Shown: positions 53,237 through 63,205, counted from the first letter of the stretch. The stretch: DNA of 64,000 bases from an uncultured Ruminococcus sp. (GCA_902787145.1 CADAEZ010000001.1:84813-148812), one strand, 5' to 3'. Notes: a model not told the origin generated them from the letters alone. Numbers and translations are program-made.

Positions 53237-54487
53237 ATGAATACAACTAAAAAGCTCGCGGTTCTTTGCATGGCAGCATTTATGGCTGTTGTCTGTGTAA
53301 TGCCGTCAACGTTTTCGTGGTATGCCCACAGCGGAAAGAACAGCGGTGACGCGTTTAAGGTGCAGGAATCTTTGATTCCGGTATCGAGTAGCTCGAATTT
53401 TTCGTCATCTAAAGTAACTCACAAGAAAGTTGACAAATTCGGAGTGGGAGACACAACTGTTTCAAAGGTTAATTTTGCAAGCAGTTCAACCAAGATTCAG
53501 TATTACAAGTCTACTTTCGACAATTCAAGCGGTTCCGGTGATGTATATGTGGACTTGGAACTAAAGAACGTCAGAAACAACAGCGGCGTCATGGTTGGCG
53601 TAACAAATCCTGTTGTTACAGAAAAAGGTTTTAATATCTCAAAAACTCCGGCAACAAACGATACAACAAGAGTTTATTTTATACCGACATCAAACTACAG
53701 TTCTTTCTGGTGGAATACGACTTCGTCCAGTAGTAGCTTTGATATGAATATCTGTTATTCTACAGGTTCAGGTGACCCGGTGAAAGAAAAAATGACTGTT
53801 CTTAGTAACACAAACTCCAATTTCAAAGATGGAGCTACAGGTGCGACAGCATCATATGTATGTTACTATGATTTGCCAAACAATACTACATCTTTCTTCT
53901 TCTTTAATCATTGGTATAATATTGCGACCGATAACAAGGACTGGAACCGTACTCCTGATATAAACGAGCTTATTCCCGGATCAGTATACAGCCTTAACGG
54001 TAAGAATATAGAGGATTCATATAAGTTGTTTAATTCAACTGTTAAAACTGATGTTGTAGCATTAAATTCCTACTATTCAGAAGCTAAGCTCAGCGTCGGC
54101 GGTTATATTGACGTCGGTTTGCAGAAAGAGAATGTAAATAATGAGGAAAACTTCACTCCTGATTACTATGGTACTTCAATATCTTATTCAATCCCTTCAG
54201 GCAAACAAAGCATGGCAACCGTAAATACAGACGGTCTTATCACAGCTCATGCCACAACAGATAACGAAACAAATAAGTATATTTTGCTTACAACCAGAGT
54301 TACCGGTGTGCTCGGAGATTATATCGAAAAGGAAACAAAGATTTATATTTCTAATTATATTGCGCAAATGACAATAGCAAAAAACATACGCGTCAAAAAG
54401 GGTGAGACAGTTGATGTTTATTGGTATGTAACTAATAAATTAGGCTTATCCGGCGACATAGCTGCGCAGATATACTGGACAATCTAG
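53237..54487 (+). CDS. SipW-dependent exported protein 5, Ser/Asn-rich
   Basis: 416 residues, AAGGTGG before the ATG. Leader ends in STFSWYAHS. The mature protein is rich in Ser, Asn and Thr; its last 110 residues include KQSMATVNTDGLITAHAT and VDVYWYVTNK, like a Big2-type domain. The WxEG signature is absent. One base separates it from the second signal peptidase, so the two are tightly coupled. Confidence 0.72.
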   Translation: MNTTKKLAVLCMAAFMAVVCVMPSTFSWYAHSGKNSGDAFKVQESLIPVSSSSNFSSSKVTHKKVDKFGVGDTTVSKVNFASSSTKIQYYKSTFDNSSGSGDVYVDLELKNVRNNSGVMVGVTNPVVTEKGFNISKTPATNDTTRVYFIPTSNYSSFWWNTTSSSSSFDMNICYSTGSGDPVKEKMTVLSNTNSNFKDGATGATASYVCYYDLPNNTTSFFFFNHWYNIATDNKDWNRTPDINELIPGSVYSLNGKNIEDSYKLFNSTVKTDVVALNSYYSEAKLSVGGYIDVGLQKENVNNEENFTPDYYGTSISYSIPSGKQSMATVNTDGLITAHATTDNETNKYILLTTRVTGVLGDYIEKETKIYISNYIAQMTIAKNIRVKKGETVDVYWYVTNKLGLSGDIAAQIYWTI

Positions 54488-54488
54488 T

Positions 54489-55238
54489 ATGGCTAAGAAG
54501 GAGAAAAAACCCGAAAGTCGGGTTATGAAAGCAGTACGATATAGTAAAAATGCTATTTTTGCCGTTTTACTCGTTGTGCTTGTGGGTATTTTGATAGTCA
54601 CAATGCTGGCCAGAGTAAGCGGCAAATCTCCGTCATTGCTGGGTTTTGCGGTGTATCGCGTAAGTTCGGGCAGTATGGAGCCTACGCTTAAGGTTGGCGA
54701 CGTTATATTATCCCAAAAATGCAATCCCGAGGATTTGGCAGAGGGAGACATTGTCTCGTATGAGGGATCAGTCGGCGAGTTCAAAGATAAAATAGTTACT
54801 CACAGAGTTCAAACTGCCCCATATAAAGAAAACGGAGAATACTATCTGGTTACAAAAGGCGATAATAACCCTGCTGAGGATTCGCCGATATTGTTTAAAC
54901 AGGTATGCGGCAAGATGATCCAAAAGCTGGACTTCCTCGCTATGATATACGATTTCTTTATCACGCCGTGGGGACTAATCTCGATTATATTACTTATTAT
55001 CCTGGCGTTCTTTAACGAGATAATTATTTTCGTAAGCGCGCTGCTTGGAATAGAACCTAAGGACAATAATAATTCTGTTGAGAATATAATCGAAAAATAC
55101 CGCAACGAGAATATTACGAAAGCGCTCGATAATATAGAGATAGACGAGTTGATCGAACAGTCAGGCATATCGAACGAAGAACCCGATTCAGTTTCAGAAG
55201 AATCGGACAATTTTGATAACAAAACAAAAAGTGAATAG
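54489..55238 (+). CDS. SipW-type signal peptidase I, copy 2
   Basis: 249 residues. N-terminal helix (about 20-42), catalytic domain with Ser62 in SSGSMEPT, His105 in IVTHRV and Asp125 in TKGDNNPAED (S-H-D type, no Lys), second helix (about 156-183) and a charged Asn/Glu tail. It is closer to Bacillus SipW in its SGSMEPT motif than copy 1 (TDSMKG), so the two may prefer different substrates. Copy 2 closes the gene block that starts at 48524. Confidence 0.9.
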   Translation: MAKKEKKPESRVMKAVRYSKNAIFAVLLVVLVGILIVTMLARVSGKSPSLLGFAVYRVSSGSMEPTLKVGDVILSQKCNPEDLAEGDIVSYEGSVGEFKDKIVTHRVQTAPYKENGEYYLVTKGDNNPAEDSPILFKQVCGKMIQKLDFLAMIYDFFITPWGLISIILLIILAFFNEIIIFVSALLGIEPKDNNNSVENIIEKYRNENITKALDNIEIDELIEQSGISNEEPDSVSEESDNFDNKTKSE

Positions 55239-55243
55239 TAGTT

Positions 55244-55276
55244 AACGGCAGCATATTTTAGCTGCCGTTTCTTTTA
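55244..55276 (+). terminator. Terminator after the second signal peptidase
   Basis: A 9-bp stem, AACGGCAGC (55244-55252) with GCTGCCGTT (55261-55269), followed by TCTTTTATCTTT. It separates the fibre genes from the 1986-aa gene. Confidence 0.75.
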
Positions 55277-55431
55277 TCTTTGCTCAGAAATCATTGTTAA
55301 TCATTGATTCGTCATAATAACGAAAAAGAATAAAATAAAGCCGCTTTACATAATAAAGAGATAACTATTTATTGTGATAACGCTCAAAAAAAACTATGCA
55401 AAATTATGCAAGTTCACGATTTTTTAAAATA

Positions 55432-55440
55432 TTGCACAAA
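55432..55440. promoter_or_regulatory. TTGCACAAA element upstream of the 1986-aa gene
   Basis: Exact repeat of the 9-mer at 40087-40095. It lies 15 bp before the -35 box, with two TATGCAA-type half sites at 55396-55411. Candidate site for a common regulator of both transcription units. Confidence 0.4.
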
Positions 55441-55455
55441 TCAATTTATGCTTTA

Positions 55456-55484
55456 TTGTTAGAAAAATATATTTATGATAAAAT
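55456..55484 (+). promoter_or_regulatory. Promoter of the 1986-aa secreted protein
   Basis: TTGTTA (55456-55461), 17-nt spacer, TAAAAT (55479-55484). This leaves a leader of about 165 nt before ATG 55658; no known riboswitch was recognised in it. The rest of the 55239-55657 gap holds the terminator and the TTGCACAAA element. Confidence 0.5.
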
Positions 55485-55657
55485 CATTGTATATAACTAT
55501 GGGTAAGTGTGCGCAAAAATGCGTAAACGCTATGGTCAGATAGCAACTTTACCATATATATCTCCGAAAATTGAGTTATACACAAAGATTAAAGGTCAGA
55601 AAAATCTTTGCCGTTTTGATTTTCAATTTTCAATTTAACAAATCGGAGGTTAGATTT

Positions 55658-58600
55658 ATGAAAACAAAGGTTAGAAAAAATACAAAGAGAACAATTTCGT
55701 TTGTTTTGACATTTATGATGTTGTTTTCGATTATGTTTATCGAAGATATTACATATGTAAACGCGTGGAATAATACAACGTGGTATCTCGGAAACGACGT
55801 AAAAAATGTATGGGACAACAGTGCGTCTGCTTGTACGATGACGAAATCAGGTACACAGTACTATTATGACTTTTATCTTAAAAGCACTGACGCAGACGTG
55901 TATTACAGACCTTATGAAAAAGATAATTACGCTATGGGACCGACCGCGGGTAATAACACCAAGGTTACTACCACCGGTACCGCTGGTTCAGGTTATAACG
56001 ACAACAGATGCTGGTATTTTGATACAGCTGACTTAACTACCGCCAACACGTTTTATCAAGTAAGAATCTATATTGATACCGCAGGTAATAACGGAAACGG
56101 TTGGTCGTGGTACTCCGCCACTTCGAAAACAAATCTTACTCCTACTATAACACGTGATAAAACCTCTCTCACGCTTGGAAGTTCCGTTTCTCTTACGGGC
56201 GGATATACAGGCACAAATATTGGTACTGTAAAATATAACTATCAATATTCTACCAATAATTCAACATGGACTACTTTGAATTCGACATCTCAAACAGGAG
56301 CTTATTCTTGGACTCCCTCCTCTACAGGAACTTACTATGTTCGTGTAAAGGCGACAGATACAGGTGTAGTTAAGGGAACAAACGCGCGTTCTGCTCGTGA
56401 ATATTATTCTTCCTCACAAACAATAACAGTCAATCCCGCAGAAACAACCTACACAGTTACAAAAAAATATCAGGTTGGCGGCGGCACTGTAACGAGCGAC
56501 GGAACTCAGTCAGGAATAGGAAGTTCCACACCTACACAAATGGAATTCCCAACCTACAGGGTTGCCAACAATATAGGATATAAACTTACAGGATTCAGCA
56601 CGAGTAATGTAACAATTGTAACTCAGGATTTGACAACAGGTATTATTACAGCCACAGCTTCTTCGTCAACAAACTATATTACAGCTCTTTACGCTAACGA
56701 AGCAGAGTATAAACAATTCTACTTTAAAAAGCCCTCAGGCTGGGGAAATACACTGTACGCATATTTATGGGATAGTTCTACTGTAAATACAAGTACAGTA
56801 AAAAACAAAGAGTGGCGCGGAGCTACTCTTGTTGACGGCGCGTATCAGGCGGCAGCCGACACGAGAACTGATAGCAACGGCCAGCAGTTGGATTTTGTGG
56901 GCAGTTTGCAAATTCAAAACGGCTCAAGTGCTGAAACATATTATTACTACAAGACATACTACATGGATTACGATGGAATTATTTTCAGCGATGACAGCCA
57001 CCAGACGGGCGATCTAGACGCGTCAACCGATAACAGCGGAAAGTATTACGACCAGAGTTCAACTTCATGGAAAGATCTTCCTGCGTCAATGTATACTGTT
57101 TCAGTAAGTGCTGCGGATACTGCTCCGACATATATTAATACTTCACTAACCGGTACGGTTACAGGTACGATTACAGGAGATACTAATGGGGAGGTTTATG
57201 TTAACGGTACTACAGGTAAAACTATTACCGTAACTCCTCCCGCAGGATACAAGATTGATACGACTACTCCGTTTAGCAAGACAGGCAGCGTTACAATTAC
57301 CAACGGAACTGTTTCCACATCCTCTGCGACAACTACAATCAAAGCTACTGCTAACGGCGGTACAGTAACTCCGAATTTTGTTGAAACCTCGCATACAATC
57401 ACGGTAAAAAGAAGATTGTTTACTACGGGCTCAACATCTGCTACTTCAACAACTACCTTATCCCCAACATATACCGCAGGTATTAGTTCGTACGCTACAA
57501 TTTCGCAGCCCGGAGCAACATCAGGTTATTATTCATGGGAAAAATATACTCTTGCCAATGGCGTTCAGGCAAATCCGACGTCTACTACCTTGACTACAAG
57601 AGCAGCTCTTAAGGTCAATGCCAAAACAAGCGGCACGTATGTGGTATACGAGGATTACAGAGAAACTCTCAATACGATTACTTTCAAGAATGACGGACAC
57701 GGAAGTGTTAAGAGAGGTTCAACTACAATTGTCAACGCAGGTGCATCCAACTCAGGAACAACAAAAATCGGTAATATTACCGCTGTTACTATTACCGCTC
57801 AGGCAAGCGAAGGATATGAATTCGATAAATGGGAGATTACGTCCGGCAGCGGAGTAACAATCGGCAGCACAACAACGGCTCAAACAACCTTTAAGGCTTC
57901 GGCAACCGCAACAATAACAGCAAAATTTAAGCCGGTTGCCTATTCGATTGGCGCGTCATTCCCCAGCGGTAACGAATATAATAGCTCTTGCGTAGTAAAT
58001 ACCTACGCTTCTGACGGAACAACACTTAAGACCGGCGGTCAGATTGGCGACACCTTCCAAATCAGGGTAACTCTCGCCAGCGGATATGATGTTGACAGCA
58101 TTACATTTGCAACCGGTACAGGCTACGCAACTCCTACATCGGGTTCAACATCAACCTCGGGGTCAACCAAGATTTATAACTATACACTCGGCAACGGTTC
58201 GGCAGTGGCAACAGTTACGCTCAAGGCTGCGGCAGTAGGCGCTCCGACTGTGCAGATACAAGGACAGACAGAGGACAATACATTCTCTTACGTTACATTG
58301 AACGGAACCGCAGGAAACGCTTCCGGCAATATTGCAAAACTGTTCTATCTCCAGCCCATAAACATTATGGCGACGATTGATTCCTATACTACAGAGACGG
58401 CTGTTTTTTCTGTGAAAAATTCGAATGCGTCGACTACATATTCGACAACAACCGAAAATACCAACAGTACGATGAATCCGCTGACTATCAGTAATTCACT
58501 GGACGGCAGCGCAACATCAACCAGTTATACTACATATCGCATAGATATGACTGTTACCAATGCTCCGGCCGGAGTTACAGCCGCTACGCTGAATAGAACA

Positions 58601-61600
58601 TATTATATACGCATTTATTACAATTCGGCTCAGAAGGCATATCTTAAGATTAAGAACCTTTGTGATTGTACCGTGGAGGAAACCGCGACTACGGCTGAAA
58701 CATATTATGACGTCGGAGCACCGTGGGAAGTTTTCAACTCAACACGTTCACAGGCAATCTCGGATTATAAAGGTACAAATTGGAATCAGTGGCCTGCCTA
58801 CAATTCAACATCCGCTCAGGGAACAACATTGAACACGTATTACAACAACTTAAAAACTAAGTTTAATGACCTGCAGCAGAAGGCAAAGACAACTACTGTT
58901 TATGTTCTTTCAAAGTACCAAAACAATAACAGTAATCAGTTTATGAGCATAAGGAATACACGTATTGGTTCCAGTGCGGAAAATATCGCTCACTTTAACC
59001 ATTGCAGACAATATCACTATTACCTTGACTCATCTACTTATCATAAAGCAGAAAATGTTTCCAGCTCTTCGACATATGTCGATCATCTGATGAGGCTTGA
59101 GGGCTCAGTTCAAAAGAGTGGAACAACATACTATCTTTATAGCTTTACATACGCGGGTCACAGTACGGTTGCTGTTTATGACGCAGCAACTAAAGCGGCT
59201 GCTTATTCAGCGGCAAGAGGTTTGACGGGTACTGTAGGCGGATTGACAGAATTCAAGGATTACTATATCAATGTATACAACACTAATATTAATACAGCGA
59301 CAGTAACATCCGCCAATGACTTTGTTGATTTGCAGTCTTATCGTACGGATGTAACTAAAGCGATTGTTGAGAACGGCGTGACTTATAACGCGACAAATAT
59401 CAGGAATATATTGGGTTTAGCGACTAAGGGTTCTTTAAAAGACAGCAGTCCTACCGCAGATGTTGAGGAGGTATCTTTCGAGATTCAAACAGTAAAGGGT
59501 GGTGATTCATATACCAACCTGCTATCCGGAGAAAGCTGGAAACCGGAATCTCACGGAAGATACAAAGTAAAGTATCAGGTTAGATATAAAAACAGCACAG
59601 ATTCATATACAGGCGGCGGAGCTACATTTACAACCGAGGAGAAAGAGTACTATATTTACGTTGCATGGGATGAAATCAGCGTTTATGTTGATATGAACGG
59701 CAATGTCGGTACTCCTACTCTCAACTTTACATATGATACAAACAAAAACCTGCCGTTTGATATGAATCTTGTCAGCGGAAGTGAATCTATCTATGAGTAT
59801 ACGCTGGATCTTAAGAAGCTGAAGGATGATTATCAAATAGCATATAAGGATAACAATAGTAATTATCAGCCGATAACGATTAACAAGATAACGGTTGACG
59901 GAACTCAGATCGGCAGCACTTACACTGTTCAGACTGACGCTTATATGACAGGTTCTGTATGGTTTAAAGCAAACTCTACTAACCTGACACAGTTTATGAA
60001 TATTTCATCAGCGTCAAGCAAGACGACGTTCCGCGCCGTGGTTGATTCTACCGGAGCGTATATCGAAGACGGCATCAAGAGTGTTTCGGGTACCGGTATA
60101 ATTACAGAAAATGACGGCGCACGCGTTATTGACGGAGTTCACCATGTTGTCTATGCCGCAAAGGATGAGCTGGAATTTGACTTTAGCTACAATGTTAGGG
60201 CAACTGCGAATAAAGAGGTGAAAATCGGAAACACGGTATACTACTTTGATCGTTGGATGAAGATGCAGTCACCCGATGAGGTTTTGGTTACAGTAAACCA
60301 GAGCGATAATACCTTTACTGTTGATAACCTGAGTATGTCTTCATTAACCAATACAGGCGTAGAAAAAACTGACTATAATATTAATAAATGTCCGGTTTAT
60401 AATGACGGCGACTTTACATATGTTGCTGTTTATAAACCTGCCGCAACTACATCTGTAGTACGTGTTGAACTTAACTATAACTTTAAGGATTACAACACAG
60501 ATGACGGAAACTACATCTATGATGAACACAAGGATTTGGCTGACGTAAGCTATACTAAGACTGTCAAGATTCCGATTGGCTCAGGACAGACCTACTCGAA
60601 TTACGCGGCGGTTAAAGGAGCTATAGACACAATCGCATCGCAAAAGAAACCGGTTATTAAGAGTAACTATTTTGATTATAGCTACGAGAATAATTCTGCC
60701 GCCGAGGTTACGACCGGTTCTAACGCCAGCGATTCGGCGAACAGGAAGATTGTTGTTAACGCAAGACTTACCGAGACAGCGCATAAATATAAAATGTATG
60801 TTGTTAAGGATAATACGCAGACACTTGTAAGCGGAAACCACTACTACCAGCAGACCGTTGACCTTGACGCGTCTACATACGGAATCAGCAGCGGAAACGT
60901 ATATTGGTATATTAAAGACGCTGATGATAACGAGGTTGTATTATCTAACGAAAGAACATACACCGCGAGATTTGTCCAGAGTACAGCAGATGCAGGAACT
61001 GACAATATCAAGATTTATCTAAAAGCCGGAACTAAGACCGTAGATAAGACTTCGACAATTATCAACAGCTACAGCGAGACTTATAAGGACGGAGATACCG
61101 ATAAGGTTCGTCACAACTTCTATATAGTTGATTACTTTGACGAGTCTGTAGCTGCAAACGGAGATTTTGTAGGCGCGGGTGTTCTTTACGCGACGACGGA
61201 TCTACAAGGCAACTATCGTCAGCCGGCAGCTGAAACTCAGCTCGCAAGCACGTCAAGTATGAAAACATATATCGCAAACGCTTTGGGGGTTACTTACAAC
61301 AGCTCAACGGACGTGGCTTCTTCAAGTGATACAAAATATGATGTTGAATATGAGCCGCAAACAATTAGCAATGTAGGCTTCCGATACCTGCCGGCAAGCG
61401 GTAAGGAAGGCAAGGATAAACTTAGGTATTCGGAAATGCTAAAGGCATATCAGTATATCTTCGGAGCTCAGATGAACAATTCCCCGAGCTATGAAAATCA
61501 GAAGCTGAGAGTTTATTCATTCTTTATTTATAAGAACAGCAGCAATCAGTATAAGATTGTTGTATCAGGTTCTTATGCGGAAGTAGTGAGATACTATCCT

Positions 61601-61618
61601 CAAAACGAAGCATCATAA
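55658..61618 (+). CDS. Giant secreted multidomain protein with starch-binding-like module
   Basis: 1986 residues from ATG 55658, with CGGAGG eight bases upstream; longer starts lack a ribosome site. The leader ends in YVNAWNN, an [A]-W junction like the SipW substrates. Domains by eye: N-terminal carbohydrate-binding-like region (about 35-150), Ig-like region (about 165-260), CBM26-like module (about 353-455; LYAYLWDSS, NKEWRG, HQTGDLD), InlB/Flg-type repeats (FKNDGHGSVKRG...FDKWEI near 667-757), and long beta-rich parts with YKxxVVxD patterns. Thr/Ser/Asn-rich. There is no sorting motif, S-layer homology domain or dockerin. Probably a large surface adhesin of the fibre system. Confidence 0.75.
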   Translation: MKTKVRKNTKRTISFVLTFMMLFSIMFIEDITYVNAWNNTTWYLGNDVKNVWDNSASACTMTKSGTQYYYDFYLKSTDADVYYRPYEKDNYAMGPTAGNNTKVTTTGTAGSGYNDNRCWYFDTADLTTANTFYQVRIYIDTAGNNGNGWSWYSATSKTNLTPTITRDKTSLTLGSSVSLTGGYTGTNIGTVKYNYQYSTNNSTWTTLNSTSQTGAYSWTPSSTGTYYVRVKATDTGVVKGTNARSAREYYSSSQTITVNPAETTYTVTKKYQVGGGTVTSDGTQSGIGSSTPTQMEFPTYRVANNIGYKLTGFSTSNVTIVTQDLTTGIITATASSSTNYITALYANEAEYKQFYFKKPSGWGNTLYAYLWDSSTVNTSTVKNKEWRGATLVDGAYQAAADTRTDSNGQQLDFVGSLQIQNGSSAETYYYYKTYYMDYDGIIFSDDSHQTGDLDASTDNSGKYYDQSSTSWKDLPASMYTVSVSAADTAPTYINTSLTGTVTGTITGDTNGEVYVNGTTGKTITVTPPAGYKIDTTTPFSKTGSVTITNGTVSTSSATTTIKATANGGTVTPNFVETSHTITVKRRLFTTGSTSATSTTTLSPTYTAGISSYATISQPGATSGYYSWEKYTLANGVQANPTSTTLTTRAALKVNAKTSGTYVVYEDYRETLNTITFKNDGHGSVKRGSTTIVNAGASNSGTTKIGNITAVTITAQASEGYEFDKWEITSGSGVTIGSTTTAQTTFKASATATITAKFKPVAYSIGASFPSGNEYNSSCVVNTYASDGTTLKTGGQIGDTFQIRVTLASGYDVDSITFATGTGYATPTSGSTSTSGSTKIYNYTLGNGSAVATVTLKAAAVGAPTVQIQGQTEDNTFSYVTLNGTAGNASGNIAKLFYLQPINIMATIDSYTTETAVFSVKNSNASTTYSTTTENTNSTMNPLTISNSLDGSATSTSYTTYRIDMTVTNAPAGVTAATLNRTYYIRIYYNSAQKAYLKIKNLCDCTVEETATTAETYYDVGAPWEVFNSTRSQAISDYKGTNWNQWPAYNSTSAQGTTLNTYYNNLKTKFNDLQQKAKTTTVYVLSKYQNNNSNQFMSIRNTRIGSSAENIAHFNHCRQYHYYLDSSTYHKAENVSSSSTYVDHLMRLEGSVQKSGTTYYLYSFTYAGHSTVAVYDAATKAAAYSAARGLTGTVGGLTEFKDYYINVYNTNINTATVTSANDFVDLQSYRTDVTKAIVENGVTYNATNIRNILGLATKGSLKDSSPTADVEEVSFEIQTVKGGDSYTNLLSGESWKPESHGRYKVKYQVRYKNSTDSYTGGGATFTTEEKEYYIYVAWDEISVYVDMNGNVGTPTLNFTYDTNKNLPFDMNLVSGSESIYEYTLDLKKLKDDYQIAYKDNNSNYQPITINKITVDGTQIGSTYTVQTDAYMTGSVWFKANSTNLTQFMNISSASSKTTFRAVVDSTGAYIEDGIKSVSGTGIITENDGARVIDGVHHVVYAAKDELEFDFSYNVRATANKEVKIGNTVYYFDRWMKMQSPDEVLVTVNQSDNTFTVDNLSMSSLTNTGVEKTDYNINKCPVYNDGDFTYVAVYKPAATTSVVRVELNYNFKDYNTDDGNYIYDEHKDLADVSYTKTVKIPIGSGQTYSNYAAVKGAIDTIASQKKPVIKSNYFDYSYENNSAAEVTTGSNASDSANRKIVVNARLTETAHKYKMYVVKDNTQTLVSGNHYYQQTVDLDASTYGISSGNVYWYIKDADDNEVVLSNERTYTARFVQSTADAGTDNIKIYLKAGTKTVDKTSTIINSYSETYKDGDTDKVRHNFYIVDYFDESVAANGDFVGAGVLYATTDLQGNYRQPAAETQLASTSSMKTYIANALGVTYNSSTDVASSSDTKYDVEYEPQTISNVGFRYLPASGKEGKDKLRYSEMLKAYQYIFGAQMNNSPSYENQKLRVYSFFIYKNSSNQYKIVVSGSYAEVVRYYPQNEAS

Positions 61619-61644
61619 TATAAGCAGAAAGCTTGGTGATTATT

Positions 61645-62034
61645 ATGAAAAGAATTATTTGTATAGCTTTAGTTCTTGTGACGGCTCTCGGCGTCATGCT
61701 GACGGGATGTTCTCCCGCGTATGACAAAAGCCCGGATCAATACAATAAAGTTAAATGGGTTGCTCCTGACTATAGCTTCAGGTTTAATACTTCGGACGAT
61801 TGCAAAGGTAATTATAACTATAACGGAAAGAAGTATAACATAAAGGTGGAATTCCACAACACGAGCCTTTCTGTTCAGGATACAGATTTGAACAAAGAGT
61901 TGTTCTTTGCCGACTGGACTTATGAGGACGGCAATAAGCTGTATATCTACAATATTACCTTTAATACTAAGGATTACAAAGAATTTGAGTCAAATTACTC
62001 GGAATTTGTAAGACTTCATCAAGAAAAGCTTTAA
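61645..62034 (+). CDS. Small lipoprotein, function unknown
   Basis: About 129 residues from ATG 61645 (GGTG upstream). A signal peptide ends in the lipobox MLTGC, so the mature protein should be lipid-anchored outside the membrane. The rest is a small beta-rich domain (YNGKKYNIKVEFHNTSL) with many Tyr, Asn and Lys residues. It follows the giant gene by 26 bp, perhaps in the same transcript. No family recognised. Confidence 0.75.
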   Translation: MKRIICIALVLVTALGVMLTGCSPAYDKSPDQYNKVKWVAPDYSFRFNTSDDCKGNYNYNGKKYNIKVEFHNTSLSVQDTDLNKELFFADWTYEDGNKLYIYNITFNTKDYKEFESNYSEFVRLHQEKL

Positions 62035-62040
62035 GTAAAA

Positions 62041-62065
62041 GCGGAAGCGTTCGCTTCCGCTTTTT
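62041..62065 (+). terminator. Terminator after the lipoprotein gene
   Basis: GCGGAAGC (62041-62048) with GCTTCCGC (62053-62060), GTTC loop, five T. Confidence 0.85.
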
Positions 62066-62095
62066 ACGCTTGGAGTTTTGATACGGAGGTATAGA

Positions 62096-63133
62096 ATGAA
62101 AAGATTATATAAATCGGCAGCTGTTTTTCTTGTGTTGCTGATGATAACGACGTTTTTTGCCGGAATTGGGGCGACAGCGCTCACGTTTGATAATTACGGA
62201 GACTATAAATTGGTTTTGACCGAGGAAGATACGTATTATTTGTATTCGTACACCGGAGAAGAAACTCACCTCAATCTGCCGATTACAGTAAACGACAAAC
62301 CGGTTTTGGGAATATACGGAAGCTGTTTTGAAAATTCCGCAATCGAGTCGGTTGTTATCCCTGATAACTATATAACGATAGGGGATTCGGCGTTTTCCAA
62401 CTGTGTTAACTTAAAAAGCATTGTAATTCCGCCTATAATTGAAAGTATAGGAGAGTTCGTTTTTTATAATTGTACGGCGCTTGAAAGCGTTGATATGTCG
62501 CGGGCGACGGAGATAGAGGCTATTCCCTATGGAGCTTTTTCGGGATGTAAGTCTTTACAGAAAATTGAACTTAATCAGAATATAAAAAGAATAAGACAGA
62601 GTACCTTCAGCGGATGTGAATCACTTAAGGATTTCTCAATACCGAACAGCGTACAGAGCTTCGGTAAACATGCTTTCCTTAACTGTGAGTCTCTTACCGA
62701 TATTGTGATCCCTGACGGTGTTGATGAGCTTCCTGAAAATCTTTTCAGCGGATGCCGTTCTCTCAAGACTGTCAAGGTTCCCGAAACGGTTTTGAATATC
62801 AGAAAGAATGCTTTCAGCTGGTGTGAGGCACTGACAACTGTTAATATACCTGAACTTGTCACTGAGATAGAAGACGGTGCATTTACGGGATGCAGCTCTC
62901 TCAAAACTGTCAATATACCGCAAAAGCTCAGATCTATCGGCTACGGTTCATTCAGTAAGTGTGGAAATCTCAGATCACTTATACTTCCAGATACGATAGA
63001 TAATATAAGTGCAAATGCATTCAACGGTTCAAACAGGACTTTGGTTGTAAGATGTTCACCTGATAATAAGTATGTCAAGCATTATTGCAGGATGAATCGT
63101 GTAAAATGCAAGGATATTGAATCTGAAGAATAA
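62096..63133 (+). CDS. Secreted BspA-type leucine-rich-repeat protein
   Basis: 345 residues from ATG 62096 (GGAGGT upstream; the longer 62078 start lacks a site). A signal peptide (about 1-28) is followed by some ten LRR_5/BspA-like repeats of about 23 residues (patterns such as IGDSAFSNCVNLKSIVIP and IEDGAFTGCSSLKTVNIP). It ends with a short basic Cys-containing tail (KYVKHYCRMNRVK). The family occurs as surface adhesins in gut and oral bacteria. No anchor visible. Confidence 0.85.
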   Translation: MKRLYKSAAVFLVLLMITTFFAGIGATALTFDNYGDYKLVLTEEDTYYLYSYTGEETHLNLPITVNDKPVLGIYGSCFENSAIESVVIPDNYITIGDSAFSNCVNLKSIVIPPIIESIGEFVFYNCTALESVDMSRATEIEAIPYGAFSGCKSLQKIELNQNIKRIRQSTFSGCESLKDFSIPNSVQSFGKHAFLNCESLTDIVIPDGVDELPENLFSGCRSLKTVKVPETVLNIRKNAFSWCEALTTVNIPELVTEIEDGAFTGCSSLKTVNIPQKLRSIGYGSFSKCGNLRSLILPDTIDNISANAFNGSNRTLVVRCSPDNKYVKHYCRMNRVKCKDIESEE

Positions 63134-63153
63134 TATCACGGTCATAAAAATAA

Positions 63154-63205
63154 AGGCGGCAGGCATATTTTTTATATGTCCTGTCGCTTTGATAATTATT
63201 TTTTT
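63154..63205 (+). terminator. Terminator after the LRR gene
   Basis: An imperfect stem GCGGCAGGCATAT (from 63156) with ATATGTCCTGTCGC (to 63187), followed by a T-rich run. Confidence 0.65.
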
